A model generated the notes under the pieces. The model was not told the origin of the DNA. It saw nothing but the letters and a program-made list of their open reading frames with translations, and searched no databases. From Amycolatopsis anabasis (GTDB lineage Bacteria > Actinomycetota > Actinomycetes > Mycobacteriales > Pseudonocardiaceae): DNA of 64,000 nucleotides. A program made the translations under genes and the position numbers. Positions 46,969-54,113 of the stretch are shown in pieces. The stretch is from positions 248,001-312,000 of the forward strand of contig NZ_VTHK01000004.1 in the NCBI RefSeq assembly GCF_009765355.1, in the 5' to 3' direction. Each line of letters begins with the position of its first letter. Positions within the stretch are counted from its first letter, which is position 1.

Positions 46969-48117
46969 ATGACGAACAACAAGGAAATCCGCCCCTTCCG
47001 CATCGACATCCCGCAGTCCGAACTGGACGACCTCACCGCCCGGCTGGACAACACCCGCTGGCCGGACCAGATCCCCGGCGCCGGCGCGAAGTACGGCGTG
47101 CCGCTGGACCACGTCAAGGAGCTGGCCGCCTACTGGCGCGACGGCTACGACTGGCGGGCGCAGGAGGCGCGGCTCAACGAGTACCCGCAGTTCACCACCG
47201 AGATCGACGGCCAGGACATCCACTTCCTGCACGTCCGCTCGCCCGAGGCGGACGCCTTCCCGCTGATCCTCACGCACGGCTGGCCGGGCACGATCCTCGA
47301 ATTCGTCGAGCTGATCGGCCCGCTGACCGATCCGGTCGCGCACGGCGGCCGGGCCGAGGACGCCTTCCACCTGGTGATCCCCTCGGTTCCCGGGTTCGGT
47401 TTCTCCGGGCCGACCCGCGAGGAGGGCTGGGACCGCAAGCGCATGGCGGCCGCCTGGGCCGAGCTGATGAGCAGGCTCGGCTACCAGCGCTACGGCGCGC
47501 ACGGCAACGACGGCGGCTCGTTCGTGTCGCCGGAGCTGGGCCGGTTGGCTCCGGGGCAGGTGGCGGGGGTGCACGTGAACCAGGTGTTCTCGTTCCCGTC
47601 CGGCGACCCGGCCGAGATGGCGGACCTGTCCGAGCGCGAGCAGCAGGCCCTGGCCGTGCTGGGCACCTTCTGGGAGGAGATGTCCGGATTCCAGAAGCTC
47701 CAGTCGACCCGGCCGCAGAACCTGGCCTACGCGCTCACCGATTCACCGGTCGGCCAGCTCGCGTGGAACCTGCAACTGATCAACGACGGCACCGCCCCGG
47801 ACGAGATCGACGCGGCGCTCGACCGGGACTGGATCCTGACCAACGTGATGCTGTACTGGCTGACCGGGACGGCCGGTTCCTCCGCGCGGTTCTACTACGA
47901 GGACGCGCACGCCGAGCCGAGCACCGAGCCGACCGCGTTCCCGCTGGGCGTGTCCGTGTTCCGGCACGACTTCCAGTCGATCCGGCGGTTCGCCGACCGC
48001 GACCACAAGAACATCGTGCAGTGGCGCGAGCACGACCGCGGCGGCCACTACTCCGGTAAGGACGCCCCCGACCTGCTGATCGGCGACCTGCGCGCGTTCT
48101 TCGGCAAGGTCCGCTGA
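46969..48117 (+). CDS. Epoxide hydrolase, N-terminal-domain (EHN) family
   Basis: A 382-residue alpha/beta-hydrolase. The N-terminal EHN domain (about 1-105, with [19 protein letters not shown]) is followed by the oxyanion [10 protein letters not shown], the nucleophile elbow HGNDGGSF (the Asp nucleophile in the position of the usual G-G-D-W-G) and the C-terminal His in [17 protein letters not shown]. It converts epoxides to diols; the natural substrate is unknown. The ATG at 46969 is used because the upstream frame is leader sequence. It faces the WYL regulator and is closed by the hairpin at 48130-48173. Confidence 0.92.
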   Translation: MTNNKEIRPFRIDIPQSELDDLTARLDNTRWPDQIPGAGAKYGVPLDHVKELAAYWRDGYDWRAQEARLNEYPQFTTEIDGQDIHFLHVRSPEADAFPLILTHGWPGTILEFVELIGPLTDPVAHGGRAEDAFHLVIPSVPGFGFSGPTREEGWDRKRMAAAWAELMSRLGYQRYGAHGNDGGSFVSPELGRLAPGQVAGVHVNQVFSFPSGDPAEMADLSEREQQALAVLGTFWEEMSGFQKLQSTRPQNLAYALTDSPVGQLAWNLQLINDGTAPDEIDAALDRDWILTNVMLYWLTGTAGSSARFYYEDAHAEPSTEPTAFPLGVSVFRHDFQSIRRFADRDHKNIVQWREHDRGGHYSGKDAPDLLIGDLRAFFGKVR

Positions 48118-48129
48118 GCCGGTGGCCGC

Positions 48130-48173
48130 GCCGGAAGGACCTCGGGTAGGAAGGAACCCGGGGTCCTTCCGGC
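48130..48173 (+). terminator. 12-bp hairpin with extended stem, terminator of epoxide hydrolase gene
   Basis: Arms 48130-48141 and 48162-48173 (GCCGGAAGGACC and its complement), extended inward by TCGGGT/ACCCGG. It begins 12 bases past the stop and is followed by ATTTCCT. Confidence 0.85.
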
Positions 48174-48198
48174 ATTTCCTGGACAGAAGGCGGGTGCC

Positions 48199-48585
48199 AT
48201 GGCGGAACCGTTCGCCACACGACGGCTCGACGAGACGACCGAGGTGACCGCGCCGGACGGGTCGGCCGTCCGCCCGCTGGCCGTCCTCCCCGGCGTGGCC
48301 AGCTTCGCGCACTTCGAACTCGCGCCGGGTCAGGTCTCGGCGGCCGTCGCGCATGCCACGGTCGAGGAGATCTGGTACGTCATCGGCGGCTCGGGCGAGA
48401 TGTGGCGGAGTCAGGACGGCCGCGCGGAGAACACCGCCCTGGCCCCCGGGATCTGCCTGACCATTCCGCTCGGCACGTCGTTCCAGTTCCGCGCCGCGGA
48501 CCAGGGCCTGCGGGTTGTCGCGGTCACCACCCCGCCCTGGCCGGACGGCACGGACGAGGCGCGCGCGGCCCGCGGGCCCTGGTAG
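48199..48585 (+). CDS. Cupin-domain protein
   Basis: A 128-residue single-domain cupin. The first motif appears in ATVEEIWYVIGGSGEMWR (Glu and nearby His positions are partly replaced), the second in GICLTIPLGTSFQFRA. With only one His (HATVEE) and Glu the metal site may be incomplete. N-terminal residues EPFATRRLDETTEVT form the extra strands. Function unknown; isolated gene running convergent to the STAS gene, with three bases between their stops. Confidence 0.8.
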   Translation: MAEPFATRRLDETTEVTAPDGSAVRPLAVLPGVASFAHFELAPGQVSAAVAHATVEEIWYVIGGSGEMWRSQDGRAENTALAPGICLTIPLGTSFQFRAADQGLRVVAVTTPPWPDGTDEARAARGPW

Positions 48586-48588
48586 CGA

Positions 48589-48966
48589 TCAGGGCGCGGG
48601 GTCGCCGGAGACTTCGAGGTGCTCGGCGACCCCGGTGAGGTCGATCACCCGCTGCACCTGGCGGCTCGGGGACACCACGAGGGTCACGTCGCGCTCCTCG
48701 GCGTGGCGCTGCACCTGGAGCAAGGTGTTGAGCGCCGAGGAGTCGAAGAACGTGACCGCGGTCAGATCCGCCACCACCCGGCGGGGACGCTGCTCGTCGA
48801 TCACCGAAACCAGCGCCTCCTGCAACCGGGGACTGGTGAGCAGGTCGAGTTCGCCGGTCACCTTCACGCTCGGGCAGTCCGAACCGGCCGAGGCGTCCGC
48901 CACGGTGACGCTGAACCCGGGCGACTGCGTGTTCCGCTCATCGGCGGGCATCCACTCTCTCCTCAT
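48589..48966 (-). CDS. STAS-domain anti-sigma factor antagonist
   Basis: A 125-residue SpoIIAA/RsbV-like protein. PSVKVTGELDLLTSPRLQEAL is the first strand-helix unit and VVADLTAVTFFDSSALNTLLQV contains the phosphorylatable Ser (DSSALN). In this family the unphosphorylated protein pulls a kinase-type anti-sigma factor off its sigma factor. ATG at 48966 or, five codons on, 48951. No partner kinase or sigma gene is nearby. Confidence 0.88.
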   Translation of the reverse strand: MRREWMPADERNTQSPGFSVTVADASAGSDCPSVKVTGELDLLTSPRLQEALVSVIDEQRPRRVVADLTAVTFFDSSALNTLLQVQRHAEERDVTLVVSPSRQVQRVIDLTGVAEHLEVSGDPAP

Positions 48967-49009
48967 GCTCTATGAGAATCCAGTACACGCCTGTGGTCTC
49001 AAGCGCCGT

Positions 49010-49033
49010 CCTCGTTCGCCGCTGCGAACGAGG
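49010..49033 (-). terminator. 10-bp hairpin CCTCGTTCGC
   Basis: Perfect arms 49010-49019 and 49024-49033 with a four-base loop CGCT. It lies about 100 bases past the stop of the RibE-RibB gene in the direction of transcription and upstream of the STAS gene; a probable terminator. Confidence 0.6.
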
Positions 49034-49131
49034 TGAGCCGAGCTTAGCCGAGCCGGCCGCTCAGGAGACGAGCGGAGGTCAGACCTTCGGGCGATTTCGC
49101 CGCACGAACGTCCCCCGCGCCCGGGTCATGG

Positions 49132-50352
49132 TCACAACCACGCCTTCAGATCGTCGATTTCCACCATGGGCATGCCCCAGCGCAGCGCGGCCGCCTCGAG
49201 ATCGGCGCTGCCCGCCATCGTGCCGTCGGGGTTCATCACCTCGCAGCACACGCCCACCGGCGGCAACCCGGCCGCGGCGCACAGCGCGACCGTCGCCTCG
49301 GTGTGCCCGGCCCGCTCGGCGAGCAGGCCCGGCCGGGCCGCCAGCGGGAAGACATGGCCGGGGCGCAGGAAATCGGCGGGGGTCGCGGCCGGATCGGCCA
49401 GCTTCCGCACGGTCGCCGCGCGTTCCGCCGCGGACACCCCGGTCCCGTCGCTCGCCGCCAGGTCCACCGGGACCGACCACGCGGTGCCGTGCCGGTCCCC
49501 GTCGCCGGGCATCGGGCCGATCTCCAGCCGCCGCAGCACCTCGGGCGCGCACGGCACGGTCGGCAGGCCGCAGACCCGGGTGAGCAGGAAGGTGAACGAT
49601 TCGGGGCGCAGCCGCGCGCCCGCGAAGATCACATCCCCCTCGCCCTCGGTGTGCGGATCCCAGACGATCACCCCGCCACCCGCGGCGAGCCCGCTCAGCA
49701 CCTTCTCCACCCCGGCGCGCCCGCTGACGTGCCCGGCCCACGGCAACCGGGACAGCGCCCGCCCCAGGGCCGAACCGGCCGAGTGCGGAACCCGTTCCGC
49801 CAGCCGCGTGACCAGATCCACCTCGAGGTTGACCCGGTCGCCCGGCTCCAGGCCGCCCAGGGTGGTCGCGGCGCGGGTCATCGGCAGCAGCACGATCGAG
49901 AACCGGTCGCGCAGGACCTCGGCGATCGTCACGCTGACCCCGTCGAGGGCGATCGGCGATTTGGCCAGCAGCCGGGCGAGCAGGCGTTCCGGCGGCCGGA
50001 TCCACACGCGCAGGCCGCCGCCCTCGCCGTCGACCCGCACGACCTTGCCGACCGCGTCCACGTAGCCCTGGACCAGGTGCCCGTCCAGGGTGTCGCCGAC
50101 GCTCAGCGGCACTTCGACGTTGACCGGCGCCCCGGCCGTGAGCGCGTCGAAAGTGGACCGCCGCCGCGTTTCCGCGGTGACGGCCGCCTCCAGCACGCCG
50201 CCGGGGAACGGCCGCACGGTGAGCCGGACCCCGTTGACGCACACCGAACCGCCGTCGCCGACCGAGCCCGCGCTCTTCGGCGCGCGCACCCGCAGCAGTT
50301 CGTCCTTGATCTCCTCGACGACCCCGAGTTCGCCGATCCGCCCAGTGAACAT
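49132..50352 (-). CDS. Fused riboflavin synthase (RibE-type) and DHBP synthase (RibB-type) protein
   Basis: A 406-residue protein from the ATG at 50352. Residues 1-195 are two lumazine-binding repeats (MFTGRIGELGVVEEIKDELL; GDTLDGHLVQGYVDAVGKV; SPIALDGVSVTIAEV), the plan of riboflavin synthase. Residues 205-400 are a RibB-type domain (HTEGEGDVIFAGARLRPESF; FLRPGHVFPLAARPGLLAERAGHTEA). The usual fusion joins RibB to RibA, not to RibE. Key family residues look altered: N-G-V-R-L-T-V has Arg where riboflavin synthase has Cys, HLVQGY has Tyr for His, and the acidic loop of RibB reads T-E-G-E-G-D. It is preceded by an FMN riboswitch. A paralogue with a changed or specialised reaction is likely. 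Confidence 0.88.
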   Translation of the reverse strand: MFTGRIGELGVVEEIKDELLRVRAPKSAGSVGDGGSVCVNGVRLTVRPFPGGVLEAAVTAETRRRSTFDALTAGAPVNVEVPLSVGDTLDGHLVQGYVDAVGKVVRVDGEGGGLRVWIRPPERLLARLLAKSPIALDGVSVTIAEVLRDRFSIVLLPMTRAATTLGGLEPGDRVNLEVDLVTRLAERVPHSAGSALGRALSRLPWAGHVSGRAGVEKVLSGLAAGGGVIVWDPHTEGEGDVIFAGARLRPESFTFLLTRVCGLPTVPCAPEVLRRLEIGPMPGDGDRHGTAWSVPVDLAASDGTGVSAAERAATVRKLADPAATPADFLRPGHVFPLAARPGLLAERAGHTEATVALCAAAGLPPVGVCCEVMNPDGTMAGSADLEAAALRWGMPMVEIDDLKAWL

Positions 50353-50669
50353 GGCTGACACCCCAAGCAATCGCGACGCGAAATCCCGGCTGTGCCCGCC
50401 GAACGCGGGCCGCGGGAGCGGGGTCTGACCGCATGGCCCCGGAATCGCACCGGGTCGTTCCACCCCGTCGGCGGAACCGGCCGACTATACGGCCACACCG
50501 TGGAATCGCACCACCCGGCGAGCATACCCGCAGATGTTACTGATTGGTAGCCTCGGCTCGTTGTTCATTCCTTTGCATGGACACCTACGGAAGGCCCGAT
50601 GTTCGCGAAACGTGTTCACTCGCGGGCCGGGCTCGCATACCCTGGCCGCGGCAGTTGGGAGGCCAGGCG
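50353..50669. other. Divergent upstream region with FMN riboswitch
   Basis: About 315 bases between the RibE-RibB start and the plus-strand gene at 50670. The left half contains the FMN riboswitch; the right half (50530-50660) is ordinary promoter space with no gene I can support. Confidence 0.6.
50405..50525 (-). ncRNA. FMN riboswitch (RFN element), divergent form
   Basis: On the minus strand two GGTGCGATTCC motifs occur, in the positions of the two GGTGAAATTCC motifs of RFN. The first (about 50516-50506) is followed by GGCCGTATAGTC (compare CGGTNATAGTC), and the second (about 50452-50442) by GGGGCCATGCGGTCAGACC (compare GGGCCGACGGTATAGTCC). The spacing and order fit the RFN element, but several bases that are usually invariant differ, so a structure search is needed. 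It precedes the RibE-RibB gene by about 50 bases. Confidence 0.74.
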
Positions 50670-51305
50670 ATGGACTGGAAGGGCCGGCTCTACCGGCGGG
50701 AACGGCTGGACGAGCTGACCGCGCGGACGCGGTACGAGGCCAGGTTGTACCTGAACTCGTCGGTGGCCAGCGACGCCTACGACAACATCGCGGACGTCTT
50801 CTACCTCGCGCACTCCGAATGCTCGGAACTGCTGGTGCACCACCGGTTGCTGCCGTGGTGGGAGCGCCTGCTGCTGATGCGGTACTGCCGCCGGATCTAC
50901 GGCCGGGCCGTGCTGGACAGCGTGCGCGACACACCCCGCGAACCGGAGTCGGTGTCCGCGATCGGGTTGCGGTTCACCGCCGTCGTCGATCCGGACGTCC
51001 CGGCGCTCGGCGCCACCTTCGACGAGGCGCCCACGCTGATGAACGCCTTCCGCGCGGAGATCCTCGGCATGGCCCCGCAGTCCGGGGACACCGGGGCGCG
51101 GTACGACCTGCAGGGGCGGGGCCTGCTCAACGTGTTCCGGCTGGCCAACGGCAAGGCGGGCGAGCCGTGGGCGGACCGGCGGGACGTGGCGGCGACCTCC
51201 GCGCGCAACATCCTGACCTGTTCGGAGAAGTTCGCGCGGCGGCGGATCTGGCACGTGGCGTGGCCGATCTACCGGGTCCGCGGCCTGCGCCTGTGGAAGC
51301 TCTGA
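50670..51305 (+). CDS. Conserved hypothetical protein, soluble helical
   Basis: A 211-residue protein from the ATG at 50670 (MDWKGRLYRRERLDELTARTR); the frame upstream is open but without likely start context. It contains SSVASDAYDNIADVFYLAHSECSELLVHHRLLPWWERLLLMRYCRRIYGRAV (in part) and many Arg. No membrane span, signal peptide or catalytic motif is visible. I do not recognise it. It is divergent from the riboswitch-controlled gene. Confidence 0.65.
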   Translation: MDWKGRLYRRERLDELTARTRYEARLYLNSSVASDAYDNIADVFYLAHSECSELLVHHRLLPWWERLLLMRYCRRIYGRAVLDSVRDTPREPESVSAIGLRFTAVVDPDVPALGATFDEAPTLMNAFRAEILGMAPQSGDTGARYDLQGRGLLNVFRLANGKAGEPWADRRDVAATSARNILTCSEKFARRRIWHVAWPIYRVRGLRLWKL

Positions 51306-51347
51306 GCTTCGGGACCCCTCCCCGAAAGATGCCGTAGACGGATCGCC

Positions 51348-51836
51348 ATGAACGCCCCTGGTGAACGACCCCCGTTGAACGAACGCCGCCGGCGCCTGCG
51401 CGAAGAGCGGCGCAAGCAGTCCCCGGCCGAGCAGGACCTGCCGAGACCCGGGGCCGCGGCGCCGGTGGGGGCGATCGTGTTCGCGCTCGTGCTCGGTTTG
51501 TTCTGCCTCGCCAGGACGGCAGTCGGGTTCACCGCCGCGTCCTCGGCGGCCCCCGGCTCGGGTTGGGTCCTCATCGTCCTCGACGCCGCGATCGCGGCCC
51601 TCTGCCTCGTCGGCACCGTCCTGCTGGTGGTCCGGCGACCGGGGGCGGCGGCCACCGTGACCGCCGGGGGTGCCCTGGCGCTCCTGATGATCCCGGTCAT
51701 CCTGATCATCGCCTCGTTGCCCGGGAACGGCGGCGGCAGCGGCGCCACCGCCGCGGTGCCGTACGTGTTCCTGGGCGTACCAACCCTGGTCTTCGTCCAC
51801 GGCGGGCGCGCCCGGCGCTGGCTGGACCGGTCCTGA
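51348..51836 (+). CDS. Small membrane protein, three to four spans, unknown function
   Basis: A 162-residue protein with a basic N-terminus (RRRLREERRKQSPAEQDL) and about four hydrophobic segments (VGAIVFALVLGLFCLARTAV; GWVLIVLDAAIAALCLVGTV; ATVTAGGALALLMIPVILII; AVPYVFLGVPTLVFV). No transport motif. Unknown role. It begins 42 bases after the preceding gene and may share its transcript; the next gene follows after 37 bases. Confidence 0.72.
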   Translation: MNAPGERPPLNERRRRLREERRKQSPAEQDLPRPGAAAPVGAIVFALVLGLFCLARTAVGFTAASSAAPGSGWVLIVLDAAIAALCLVGTVLLVVRRPGAAATVTAGGALALLMIPVILIIASLPGNGGGSGATAAVPYVFLGVPTLVFVHGGRARRWLDRS

Positions 51837-51873
51837 CCGGAATGCGCCGGGTGGTCACGGCGTTGACCCGGGC

Positions 51874-52281
51874 ATGACCGATCTCGCGGAACGCGTGCTC
51901 GCCGAGGCGAACACCATCGCCGTCGTCGGCCTGAGCCGCGACCCGGCCAAGGCGGCGCACGGGGTGCCGGCGACCCTGCAGGCCGCCGGTTTCCGGATCA
52001 TCCCGGTGCATCCCGAGGCGACCGAACTGCTCGGGGAGAAGGTGTACCGCTCGCTGGCCGAGGTGCCCGGACCGGTCGACATCGTGGACGTCTTCCGCCC
52101 CGCCGGCGAGGCGCCGGGCATCGCGGAACAGGCGGTGGCCCTCGGCGCGAAGGCGCTCTGGCTGCAGCAGGGCCTGGTGTCGCCCGAGGCGCGGCGAATC
52201 GCCGAAGCCGGCGGCCTGGACTACGTCGAGGACCGCTGCATCGCGGTGGTCCGGGCCGTCGCGGGCATCACCAAGCGCTGA
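51874..52281 (+). CDS. CoA-binding (YccU-like) protein
   Basis: A 135-residue Rossmann-fold protein. IAVVGLSRDPAKAAHGVPATLQAAGFRIIPVHP is the CoA-binding motif of succinyl-CoA-ligase-like proteins, and FRPAGEAPGIAEQAVALGAKALWLQQGLVS the second half, with the His of the ligase active site replaced (WLQQG). Members of this small YccU-like group bind CoA but have no demonstrated ligase activity. Start ATG at 51874. Confidence 0.86.
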   Translation: MTDLAERVLAEANTIAVVGLSRDPAKAAHGVPATLQAAGFRIIPVHPEATELLGEKVYRSLAEVPGPVDIVDVFRPAGEAPGIAEQAVALGAKALWLQQGLVSPEARRIAEAGGLDYVEDRCIAVVRAVAGITKR

Positions 52282-52289
52282 CCCCCTGC

Positions 52290-52336
52290 GGAGGAAAACG
52301 TACACAGGCACGGCCAACCTGTGTACACTTTCCTCC
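52290..52336. promoter_or_regulatory. Inverted-repeat operator of the AbiE-like toxin-antitoxin pair
   Basis: Arms 52290-52308 (GGAGGAAAACGTACACAGG) and 52318-52336 agree at 17 of 19 positions and are separated by nine bases. They lie in the 71-base promoter region of the antitoxin gene, 17 bases before its start at 52353. AbiEi-type antitoxins bind such repeats to repress their operon. Confidence 0.85.
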
Positions 52337-52352
52337 ACGGGAGGTGGGCGAA

Positions 52353-52934
52353 GTGAGTGTTCCCGACGAACTGCCGGAAACCTTCACCTACAGCGAGGCC
52401 CGGCGGCACGGCCTGTCCGACCGCCGGATCTACGAGCTGCGCGACAACGGCTCGCTCGAAGCGCTGGGGCGGGGGCTGTACCGGCGCGCGGACGCGGACG
52501 CGGTCGCCGACATCGACCTGCTGGAGATCGCGTACAAGGCGCCGGAGGCGACGCTGTGCCTGGCCAGCGCGCTCGCCCGGCACGGCCTGACCGACCTCAT
52601 TCCCGCGGTGACCGAGGTCGCGCTCCCTCGCGGGCGCCGCCGCCCGGTGGTCGGGGCGGCGGTCGGCTGGCACCTGTTCGCGCCCGAAACCTTCGACCTC
52701 GGCCGCGAGAAGCTCAAGCTCGATTTCCATACCACGATAGGAATCTACTCCGCCGAACGGTCCATAGTGGACGCCTTCCGGCTGCGTCACCGGGAGGGTC
52801 CGGAGCTGGCGAACACGGCGTTGCGGCGGTGGCTGGCGCGCCCGGGCGCCCAGCCCGCGGCCCTGCTCGCGCTGGCCCGGCACTTCCCCCGCACCGAGGC
52901 CCCGCTGCGGCGGGTCCTGGAGGTCCTGCTGTGA
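52353..52934 (+). CDS. AbiEi-type antitoxin/transcription factor
   Basis: A 193-residue protein: an N-terminal winged-helix (about 5-60; FTYSEARRHGLSDRRIYELRDNGSLEALGRGLYRRA in part) typical of type IV antitoxins of AbiEi, then a C-terminal antitoxin domain (ETFDLGREKLKLDFHTTIG, IYSAERSIVDAFRLRHREG). The start at GTG 52353 is favoured by GGGAGG upstream (a GTG at 52344 is also possible). It overlaps the toxin gene by four bases (GTGA). The protein probably represses the operon through the inverted repeats at 52290-52336. Confidence 0.88.
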   Translation: MSVPDELPETFTYSEARRHGLSDRRIYELRDNGSLEALGRGLYRRADADAVADIDLLEIAYKAPEATLCLASALARHGLTDLIPAVTEVALPRGRRRPVVGAAVGWHLFAPETFDLGREKLKLDFHTTIGIYSAERSIVDAFRLRHREGPELANTALRRWLARPGAQPAALLALARHFPRTEAPLRRVLEVLL

Positions 52935-53863
52935 GCCGCCCGACGCGGGAAACCCTCGCCGGGCGGCGGTACCTGGACCTGCGGAACCTGGCGCGCAAGG
53001 GGAAGCGGCCGACCGACGAACTGCACCAGCTCTACGCGCTGGAAGGATTCCTGGCCCGCCTCGCGGAATCCGCCTACGCGGACCGGTTGGTGCTGAAGGG
53101 CGGCGTGCTGCTCGCCGCGTTCGACATGCGCCGCCCCACCCGGGACGTCGACCTGGAAGCGCGGCGGGTTTCCAACGACGTCGGCGAGATCCTCGCGATG
53201 GTCCGGACCATCGCGGCCGTGCCCCTGGACGACGGCCTGGCGCTGGACGGTGATTCGGCCACCGCCGAACTGATCCGCGATCTGGACGCCTACAGCGGGG
53301 TCCGGGTCTCCCTCACCGGTTCGCTGGCCGCGGCGCGGCTGAGCTTCCACGTCGACGTGAGCGTCGGCGATCCGATTCATCCGGCCCCGCAACGGATCAG
53401 CCTGCCCCGGCTGCTCGGCGAGGACCACATCGCGCTGCACGGCTACCCGCTGCCGATGGTGCTCGCCGAGAAGATCACCACCGCGCTGCAGCGGGGCACC
53501 GCGAACACCCGGTGGCGCGATTTCGCCGACGTCTACTTCATCGCCCACCGGCACCGGATCGACGCGGACGAACTGCGCGCCGCGCTCGCGGTCGTCGCCG
53601 GGCACCGCGGCGCGGAACCGGCCTCGCTGGCCGAATCCCTGCCCGGCTACGCCGATCTGGCGCAGGCGCGCTGGTCGGCGTGGCGACGGCGGCAACGGCT
53701 CGAGGACCGCCTGCCCGCCCGGTTCGCCGAAGTCCTCGACGCGCTCACCGCTTTCGCCGACCCGGTCCTGACCGGCGCCGTGGCCACCGGATCGGCCTGG
53801 CTCCCCGAAGACCTCGCCTGGACACCGGGCGACATCGCACCGCCGAAACCGGGGACTTCCTAG
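52931..53863 (+). CDS. AbiEii-type nucleotidyltransferase toxin
   Basis: A 310-residue protein of the AbiEii/AbiGii family. The nucleotidyltransferase core is LVLKGGVLLAAFDMRRPTRDVDLEARRVSNDV (in part), where KGG and TRDVDLE carry the glycine pair and the acidic catalytic residues; KITTALQRGTANTRWRDFADVYFIAHR is the second conserved block. AbiEii toxins transfer nucleotides, probably to tRNA or other RNAs, and arrest growth, protecting the population from phage. GTG start, overlapping the antitoxin stop. Tandem repeats follow the stop. Confidence 0.88.
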   Translation: MSRPTRETLAGRRYLDLRNLARKGKRPTDELHQLYALEGFLARLAESAYADRLVLKGGVLLAAFDMRRPTRDVDLEARRVSNDVGEILAMVRTIAAVPLDDGLALDGDSATAELIRDLDAYSGVRVSLTGSLAAARLSFHVDVSVGDPIHPAPQRISLPRLLGEDHIALHGYPLPMVLAEKITTALQRGTANTRWRDFADVYFIAHRHRIDADELRAALAVVAGHRGAEPASLAESLPGYADLAQARWSAWRRRQRLEDRLPARFAEVLDALTAFADPVLTGAVATGSAWLPEDLAWTPGDIAPPKPGTS

Positions 53864-53864
53864 C

Positions 53865-54085
53865 CGAACTCCACACTCAGGCAAGCGAACTACACACTCG
53901 GGCACGTGAACTACACGTTCAGGCAAGCGAACCGCACACTCGGAACCGCACCCCGCGACACCGGTCGGCACCCAGGTCCCGCCGCGATCCAGGGCCGCCT
54001 CTGCCCGAGTGCGCAGTTCGCGGTCCCGAACGTGCGACTCGCTGTCCCGAACGTGCGACTCGCGTGCCCGAGTGTGGAACTCGCG
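53865..54085. repeat. Two blocks of ~21-bp tandem repeats in opposite orientation between convergent genes
   Basis: Block 1 (53865-53943) has four units like CGAACTACACACTCGGGCA; block 2 (54004-54085) has four like CCCGAGTGTGGAACTCGCG, the reverse complement type. The two blocks can pair as one large hairpin. It sits between the AbiEii stop and the transposase-like gene stop, so it should end both transcripts. The unit type is shared with 36671-36779. Confidence 0.82.
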
Positions 54086-54113
54086 GGGAGGCAGCGGGCT
54101 GGCGCTCGCTGGG

